DNA from: Isotricha intestinalis
Lineage: Eukaryota > Ciliophora > Litostomatea > Vestibuliferida > Isotrichidae
DNA: 22,013 bases
Direction of reading: 5' to 3'
Assembly: GCA_023807065.1 (NCBI GenBank)
Contig: JAJJLU010003976.1
Location: 1-22,013, forward strand
In this document: piece after piece, positions 17,210 to 22,013 of the stretch
Layout of the letters: every line of letters starts with the position of its first letter
Position numbering within the stretch: position 1 is the first letter of the stretch
The notes under the pieces: model-generated
Database searches by the model: none
What the model saw: only the letters and a program-made list of their open reading frames with translations
What the model was told of the DNA's origin: nothing
Position numbers and translations under genes: made by a program

Positions 17210-18319
17210 TTATAAAAGATCAATTGTAGAAATTTTAGAAATAGTTCTAATATTGTTTAAAGGAGAATTATAATAAAAATTATGCTTTCTATTATATAAT
17301 TTTTGTTTTTGAGGGATTCCTTCATTATATTTCATATTATTTAAAATATCAGTAATAAAATTCTCTCTTTTTTTTAAATATGCATTTATTATTATATTGG
17401 GTTTAGATTTACTATGTTTTTTATTATTTGAATTTGTTAATAAAGAAATTTTACTTTGATTTTTATTTATGGAATAATTCTTCATAGAAGAATTATATTT
17501 TATTTTATAATATGATTTTGAATTATATATTGTTTTATTTTTATATTCATTTATTGTATTTTTATTATTCATTGTTTTATGTTTATTTTCATTTATTGAT
17601 TTATGACTATATTCATTTATTGTTTTATGTTTATTTTCATTTATTGATTTATGACTATATTCATTTATTGTTTTATGTTTATATTCATTTATTGATTTAT
17701 GACTATATTCATTTATTGTTTTATGTTTATATTCATTTATTGATTTGTTTCTACTTTTATACTCTTTTTTATTTTTATTCTTTTCTTCTTTTATTGATTT
17801 AATTTTTGGTTTATTATTTATTTGACTTCTATTTTTATGTAAAGATATATTAGGGTTTTCTTTTAAAATTGTGAAATTTCTCTTATATAATGGAAAGAAA
17901 TTACTTAATATATTATTTTTATCATAAGTTAATATCTTTTTACTATTAATCACAAATTCTTTATTATATCCCACTTTAATTGTCTCATTTAAATTATTTA
18001 AAATTCTTTTTGCTTCTATCATTAATAAATCTTCATATAAATTCTCAATATCATTTTTTTTATCTTCCAAATTTTTTTTAACACTTATTTTTTCAAGATT
18101 TTGATTACTTTTTATTTCTTTCTGAATTTTATTGTTTGAATTATTTACTACATTAGTATTTTTTGTATTTTTTCTACTAAAATTTTTTGAAAAATTACTT
18201 TGAGTACTTGTTATTGAAGCAGTTGATTTTGTATTCATTTTAAAATAAAAATTATTTCTTTTACTTTTGGTATAAATTTCAGAAATATCTTTATCTGGAG
18301 ATTTCTTCATAAATAACAT
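17210..18319 (-). CDS. Basic protein with an INEYxHKS/T octapeptide repeat
   Basis: I place the start at ATG 18319 (MLFMKKSPDKD), giving 369 aa and a TAA stop. The codon two before it is TTG, preceded directly by an in-frame TAA. The N-terminal 90 residues are Ser/Thr/Asn/Lys-rich. Residues about 92-160 are the only ordinary-complexity section (NLYEDLLMIEAKRILNNLNE, then VGYNKEFVINSKKILTYDK). Residues about 193-263 hold seven close copies of an 8-residue unit I-N-E-Y/N-K/S-H-K-T/S, alternating KHKT and SHKS forms to give a 16-residue super-repeat. The rest is basic. The regularly spaced Ser/Thr after basic residues could be phosphorylation sites, and the repeats could bind microtubules or nucleic acid. 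Neither is shown. No family is recognised. Confidence 0.7.
   Translation of the reverse strand: MLFMKKSPDKDISEIYTKSKRNNFYFKMNTKSTASITSTQSNFSKNFSRKNTKNTNVVNNSNNKIQKEIKSNQNLEKISVKKNLEDKKNDIENLYEDLLMIEAKRILNNLNETIKVGYNKEFVINSKKILTYDKNNILSNFFPLYKRNFTILKENPNISLHKNRSQINNKPKIKSIKEEKNKNKKEYKSRNKSINEYKHKTINEYSHKSINEYKHKTINEYSHKSINENKHKTINEYSHKSINENKHKTMNNKNTINEYKNKTIYNSKSYYKIKYNSSMKNYSINKNQSKISLLTNSNNKKHSKSKPNIIINAYLKKRENFITDILNNMKYNEGIPQKQKLYNRKHNFYYNSPLNNIRTISKISTIDLL
17570..17745. repeat. 24-bp tandem repeat with 48-bp higher-order unit
   Basis: On the plus strand, units such as tcatttattgttttatgttt alternate with tcatttattgatttatgact. Adjacent 24-bp units differ, while units 48 bp apart are nearly identical. 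On the minus strand this encodes the octapeptide repeat of the 17210-18319 protein. The near-identity points to recent expansion. Confidence 0.85.
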
Positions 18320-19381
18320 TTTCAATTATCAAAAAACATAAAAAATAAATAAAAAAATTAAAACAAAAAATAAATATTATAAATTAATAAAGTAATTCAA
18401 ATATCTTTAATCTCCCAAATCATTTTAATACAAAGAATAAAAGAGAGTAAACATCCTTTAAATCAAAGAAATAAAAATGGTACATTAATAATGAAAAGAG
18501 TGGATTTAATAATAGCTAAAAGAATATTGAAATCAAAATCAAAAAAATAATACTTTAATGAGTCTCATATAAAAAAGATTTTAGAAAATTAATTTTAATG
18601 AAGTTAATGAAGAAGTAAATAATATTATTTTCCAAGATAATGAATATATATTTCATAATATTATTTGACTAAGATAAATGTATTTGAAATTAAAGGAAAA
18701 ACTAATTATTACTTGGATTAGAAAGAATTTGATGTATTCTTAAAATATATTCATAGATATCTTGGACCTTTAATGTTATGATTAATTTTAATTTTTGAAA
18801 AAATTTTAAAACTAAAATTAATTTATTGAAAAAAAAGAGATATTTGAGATTATTTATTCAAAATTTATTTAAAAAAGAATTAAAAATATTGTGATGTTAA
18901 AATTTTATTTATATGAATAATAGTTTATGCTATATTACATAGTATTTCTCATTATAGAATTTTAGCTAAAATTTAGATTGTTATTTGAATATTTATTCCT
19001 TTTATTGTCAATTTTTAATAAATTCTAAATTAATTCCTATGATTTTGGATAATAGAATTAGTATTAACTATTATTATATTCCTCTTCTTAATATTATTGG
19101 AATAATATTTTTTCCATATATATTAAATTTGATAATAAAAAGATAAAATAATATAATTAATAGTTTTATAAGATTTTGATTTTTCTTTTGATATTTAAAA
19201 TTGATACATTAATGCATATTATATAAAATTATATATTAATTCTATGGATAATTAAGATATTATAATTATATTTTAATATAAATATTTTTTCTAAAATAAA
19301 CAAATTTTTGATATTTTATTAATTAATAAAAGTATTTAATTTATTAAAACTAAAATCTATATCAATAGATTTTCCTTTATT
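18320..19381. other. 1-kb gap with possible gene relics on the + strand
   Basis: No intact gene. About 18383-18900 is A-rich on the + strand, with several open stretches (listed separately). After about 18900 the sequence is T-rich with hydrophobic readings, and from 19140 it is plain A/T spacer. Confidence 0.5.
18383..19130 (+). pseudogene. Possible decayed gene, perhaps a membrane protein
   Basis: Frame one is open from 18383 to 18547 (about 55 codons) and includes HPLNQRNKNGTLIMKRVDLI. After a TAA it continues YFNESHIKKILEN. A shifted frame (18595-18663) reads FNEVNEEVNNIIFQDNEYIF. A third, from 18674, reads NVFEIKGKTNYYLD, a TAG, then KEFDVFLKYIHRYLGPLML, followed by hydrophobic segments broken by TGA, TAG and TAA. 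The reading order and charged-then-hydrophobic layout look gene-like. Stop density in the third frame is about what this base composition gives by chance, so this is tentative. No family is recognised. Confidence 0.3.
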
Positions 19382-20888
19382 TTATTGTTCTTCACTCATA
19401 TTTGATTTATTTTCACTTTCCTCTATATTCTCTTCTTTATTTTCTTTTTCTTCTATATTCTCTTTTACAATTTCTTTTTCTTCTATATTCTCTTTTACAA
19501 TTTCTTTTTCATCTTTAATAGGTTCTTCTTTTTCTTTCATATCTTCTTCATGTATATTTTTTTTTTCATCATTTTTTACATAACTTAATTTATCTTCTTT
19601 AATTTTTTCTTTTTTTTCTTTTTCACTTTTTATATCAATATCTTCATTTTTTTCTTTAATCTCATATTTATTTTCATTATGAGTATTATTATCTTCAATT
19701 AGAAGATTTCCAGAATCTTTTGGATTTTCATTTTTAATTTTTTCCAAAGTATTACTTAAATTATTTGAAGGATTAAAGCTTAAACCTTTTGAACTTTTAA
19801 CTTTCTTTTGTTTATTAGCATTTTGTCTTTTATTAATTTCATTTAAAGTTTCTTCAACAATTTGTGCAGATTCTTTTGCATTTTTTTGAACTTTAACAAC
19901 ATCATTTTTCATTTTAACTAATTTTTGTTTTGTTTCTTTTTCAATTAAATTAGCTTTTTCTTCCTTTTCAAAAATACTACGATCTTCTGTTTGTTTTGCC
20001 CATCTAACTTTATCATAATGAAATAAATCTATTGGAAGTAATTTAAATTTATTTTTATTTTCTCTTTCTTTTATATCTTTTAATATTTTTGTTTTTACTT
20101 TTATTTTTTGAACATCATTAAATAATGTTAATTCATTTAAAAAAGCTAATTTTTCTTTTTGAATTGGAGTTAAAAATTTTGGCTTTTTTAATAATGAATT
20201 TTCAGTTAAAAAAGGATTTGTAATACTTTGATTTGAAATATCATTTTGTTTTGGAAAATATTTTGTTCTTAAATTTTCAAATAATATATTTTGTTCTTTT
20301 TCAGATAATAATAAATTATCATTTAATTTCTTTGATTCTTCTATATATCTCTTATTTTTTGAATAATCAACTGATTTATATAATTTTGTAACTGCTTTTA
20401 AATCTTTTGACTTATTTTCATATATCAGATGATTTTGTTTTTTTCTTTTATCCTTTAAAAATTTGGGAAGAGTAACTGTGTAATTATTGTTTTTATCAAA
20501 AGTTAAAATGGCCTCATCTAAGTTTTTTCTTTTATAAGGATAATCCGAGATTTTTGGATTATTTAATAAAGTACACATTTTTTCTGTATAATCTTTTGAT
20601 ATTGAACCCTATTTAGTTTATATAGTAATTAGATTATATTTTTTACTGTAAATAAATTTTCTAAAACTTGAATTTCATGTGCCTTTTGATTATCTATTTC
20701 TCCTGATTTTTCAATCACATGTTTAAGCTCTTCTTTACTATAAAATAGCTTGTTTAATACCATTAAATCCGTCTATAATTTTTTATTTTGTTTTATTTTA
20801 CATTTTCTTTTCTTTTTAATATTGGACGATAATAATCTTCTGATATTGTTTCTCCACTTTCTATTTTTTCATATATTAAGTCAGACAT
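19382..20888 (-). CDS. Three-exon coiled-coil protein with acidic repeat tail
   Basis: Exons 20802-20888 (29 codons), 20647-20772 (42 codons) and 19382-20608 join in phase 0 across introns of 29 and 38 nt to give 479 aa ending in TAA. The start MSDLIYEKIESGET at 20888 is chosen because both upstream exons are open and charged and both boundaries share GTAAAA...ATAG. Residues about 80-280 are mixed and well structured in appearance, with conserved-looking text such as FHYDKVRWAKQTEDRS (267-282). Residues about 283-332 form a charged helix (EKEEKANLIEKETKQKLVKM). The tail from about 355 is Glu/Lys-rich and ends in decapeptide repeats EKEIVKENIE. No signal peptide or membrane segment is present. 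The pattern suits a cytoskeletal or ciliary protein, but I do not recognise the family. Confidence 0.8.
19421..19510. repeat. 30-bp tandem repeat in the acidic tail
   Basis: A perfect 30-bp unit (tttctttttcttctatattc plus tcttttacaa) occurs twice with a further third of a copy at 19441-19510. A degenerate copy precedes it. On the minus strand it encodes EKEIVKENIE repeats. Copy number can change without breaking the frame. Confidence 0.85.
20609..20646 (-). other. Spliceosomal intron, 38 nt
   Basis: On the minus strand it starts GTAAAAAATATAATC and ends AACTAAATAG. It contains in-frame TAA and splits the second and third exons in phase 0. A possible branch-like CTAAT lies inside it. Confidence 0.85.
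20773..20801 (-). other. Spliceosomal intron, 29 nt
   Basis: On the minus strand it reads GTAAAATAAAACAAAATAAA, then AAATTATAG. Both ends match the other two introns, and its removal joins ...RPILKRKEN to TDLMVLNKLF in phase 0. It is among the shortest spliceosomal introns known outside special groups. Confidence 0.85.
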
Positions 20889-21296
20889 TTTTTATTTATA
20901 TTTTTTTTTTTAAAAAAATAAAGTTGCAGATTCATTTCTTTATTTTATTATAAATGAGTAAGAACAAAAAACTATAATAATAAATAGTATATATAAATAT
21001 TAAAAGAAAAAATAATATTGAATTGAAAATTCACTTCTTTTTTGTTTCTGGTTATAATTAATATAGTTTTTATTTTAATTTTTGATAAATTAAATAAATT
21101 AAATTAAAAATAAGTTTATTTATAACATTTTTTTTTTGTATATATATCCTAATCACAGTTTTCATCAAAACTGATAAAAAGTCTAATTAAATTTCTCTTT
21201 ATAATATAAAATAATGTTACCATAACATATCTTAATCAGCCTAAAATCTATATAAAATACAATTTAAAATCTAATTATTCCCATATTTAATTTAAA
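20889..21296. other. Intergenic spacer
   Basis: 408 bp between the start of the three-exon gene and the end of the next small gene. A/T tracts only, apart from a 7-bp-arm inverted repeat (CAGTTTT, CATC, AAAACTG) at 21156-21173. No gene is seen. Confidence 0.55.
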
Positions 21297-21524
21297 TTAA
21301 TAAGGAACTAATTTCATTTTCTGCCTGAGAATATTTTTTGTTTCATTTCTAGTTTTCTGAAAAGAGATTATAGGTAATTTAATTTCATATTTACTTTTTT
21401 GAATATTTTTATTTATACTATACTCTTTATTCAAATGTAGATTATTTTCACATTTGATAAAGATTTTTTCTAATTCTTCATATGAAATTAAATAAAATTT
21501 CTCTTTTTTTGTTTTTTGTTCCAT
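21297..21524 (-). CDS. Small hypothetical basic protein (75 aa)
   Basis: ATG at 21524, TAA stop. The composition is ordinary rather than repetitive: MEQKTKKEKFYLISYEELEK begins a likely amphipathic helix, SKYEIKLPIISFQKTRNETK follows near residues 44-63, and the end is KMKLVPY. No membrane segment, signal peptide or recognised domain is present. Gene-like residue use (Pro, Cys, Arg, His) supports it over chance. It could be a terminal exon of a larger gene, but no upstream GTAAAA...TAG intron was found. Confidence 0.5.
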   Translation of the reverse strand: MEQKTKKEKFYLISYEELEKIFIKCENNLHLNKEYSINKNIQKSKYEIKLPIISFQKTRNETKNILRQKMKLVPY

Positions 21525-22013
21525 TTATTTATATCTGAAATATATAATGAGTTTTATTTTTATATCTTTTTCTTTTATTTCTTTGTTCGTTTTTTTTAAA
21601 ATTTATAATTCTATTTTAAAAGAATTAATATTAACAATAAATATATATAAAAAACATTTTTAAAGTAATAAATCCTTATCATATTTTTTTATAGTTTTAC
21701 AATTTTATCATCTATTTTTCAGACCAAAACATTAAAAAATAATTTTCGTTTATCAAAATCTTTTTATTGAAAATATTTAAAATAAAAAAGAATTAGACAA
21801 AGCAAAATATTCTAAAATAATGAAAATAAATTAATTGAATGAAAATTTTAATGAAAATCAAAATACTATTTCTTAATTTATTCCTAAAATGTTTCGTAAT
21901 CTAATTAATTAAAAGAATAAGATGTAAAAAGCCCTGAAAAAAACAAAATTGTGAAATTAAAAATGTTATTTGAATTAATTTTGGGTAATTAGTAATTAAA
22001 ATTAATAAAAATG
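21525..22013. other. Right-edge spacer with a possible + strand gene relic
   Basis: No intact gene. From about 21781 to 21970 the + strand becomes A-rich and reads in one frame as ELDKAKYSKIMKIN, LNENFNENQNTIS and FIPKMFRNLIN, separated by TAA codons. It may be the start of a decayed gene or of a gene continuing past the window edge. The rest is A/T spacer. Confidence 0.4.

Noticed and set aside
17512..17802. Plus-strand frame with tandem FYVYFHLLIYDYIHLL-like repeats
   Set aside because: It is the antisense reading of the octapeptide repeat of the 17210-18319 gene, which has a fuller frame and ordinary-complexity regions outside the repeat.
18320..18325. TTG two codons before the ATG as start of the tandem-repeat protein
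   Set aside because: TTG is not a normal nuclear start, and an in-frame TAA directly precedes it; ATG at 18319 is the better start.
20750..20953. Plus-strand 67-codon Phe/Ile-rich frame
   Set aside because: Antisense to exons 1 and 2 and the 29-nt intron of the three-exon gene.

Overview
This is a very AT-rich nuclear DNA window from a microbial eukaryote. Proteins are rich in Asn, Lys, Ile and Ser, spacers are almost pure A/T, and two genes carry tiny GT-AG introns of 29, 33 and 38 nt. Intact frames end in TAA, TGA and TAG, with no in-frame stops inside long genes, so the standard genetic code is used. A CSPP1-type ciliary/centrosomal protein, a YANK/STK32-like AGC kinase, and the tiny introns suggest a ciliate-like protist using the standard code (litostomes, including rumen ciliates, do this). 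This placement is an inference; no rRNA or mitochondrial marker is present to test it.

Layout, left to right. 1-781 is mostly spacer with one doubtful small membrane ORF. 782-3139 (-) is an Asn-rich CSPP1-like protein. 3140-3983 is a gap holding a possible decayed + strand gene. 3984-5297 (-) is a two-exon charged low-complexity protein. It is divergent from a small + strand protein (5501-5758) with a PP1-docking motif and a C-terminal CaaX box. 6495-8021 (-) is the YANK-like kinase. 8703-9722 (-) has a ubiquitin-like plus RRM-like architecture. 10498-10917 (-) is an unrecognised acidic protein. 11214-12608 (-) is a SAM-domain protein, head-to-head with a + strand degenerate EF-hand protein (12694-14160) across only 85 bp. 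Then follow four minus-strand genes: an MGC-headed F-box-like protein (14732-15151), a coiled-coil protein with a possibly degenerate kinesin-like head (15318-17063), a tandem-repeat protein (17210-18319), and, after a 1 kb gap, a three-exon coiled-coil/acidic protein (19382-20888). A small ORF lies at 21297-21524.

No operon, CRISPR array, tRNA, rRNA, integrase or transposase is visible. The genes do not form an obvious pathway. Several fit signalling or cytoskeletal roles (kinase, PP1 docking, F-box, SAM, CSPP1-like), as expected for a chromosomal segment of a complex protist. The most unusual items are the two small lipid-anchor candidates (PP1-docking/CaaX and MGC/F-box), the tiny introns, the degenerate motor-like head, and several spacers that look like decayed + strand genes.
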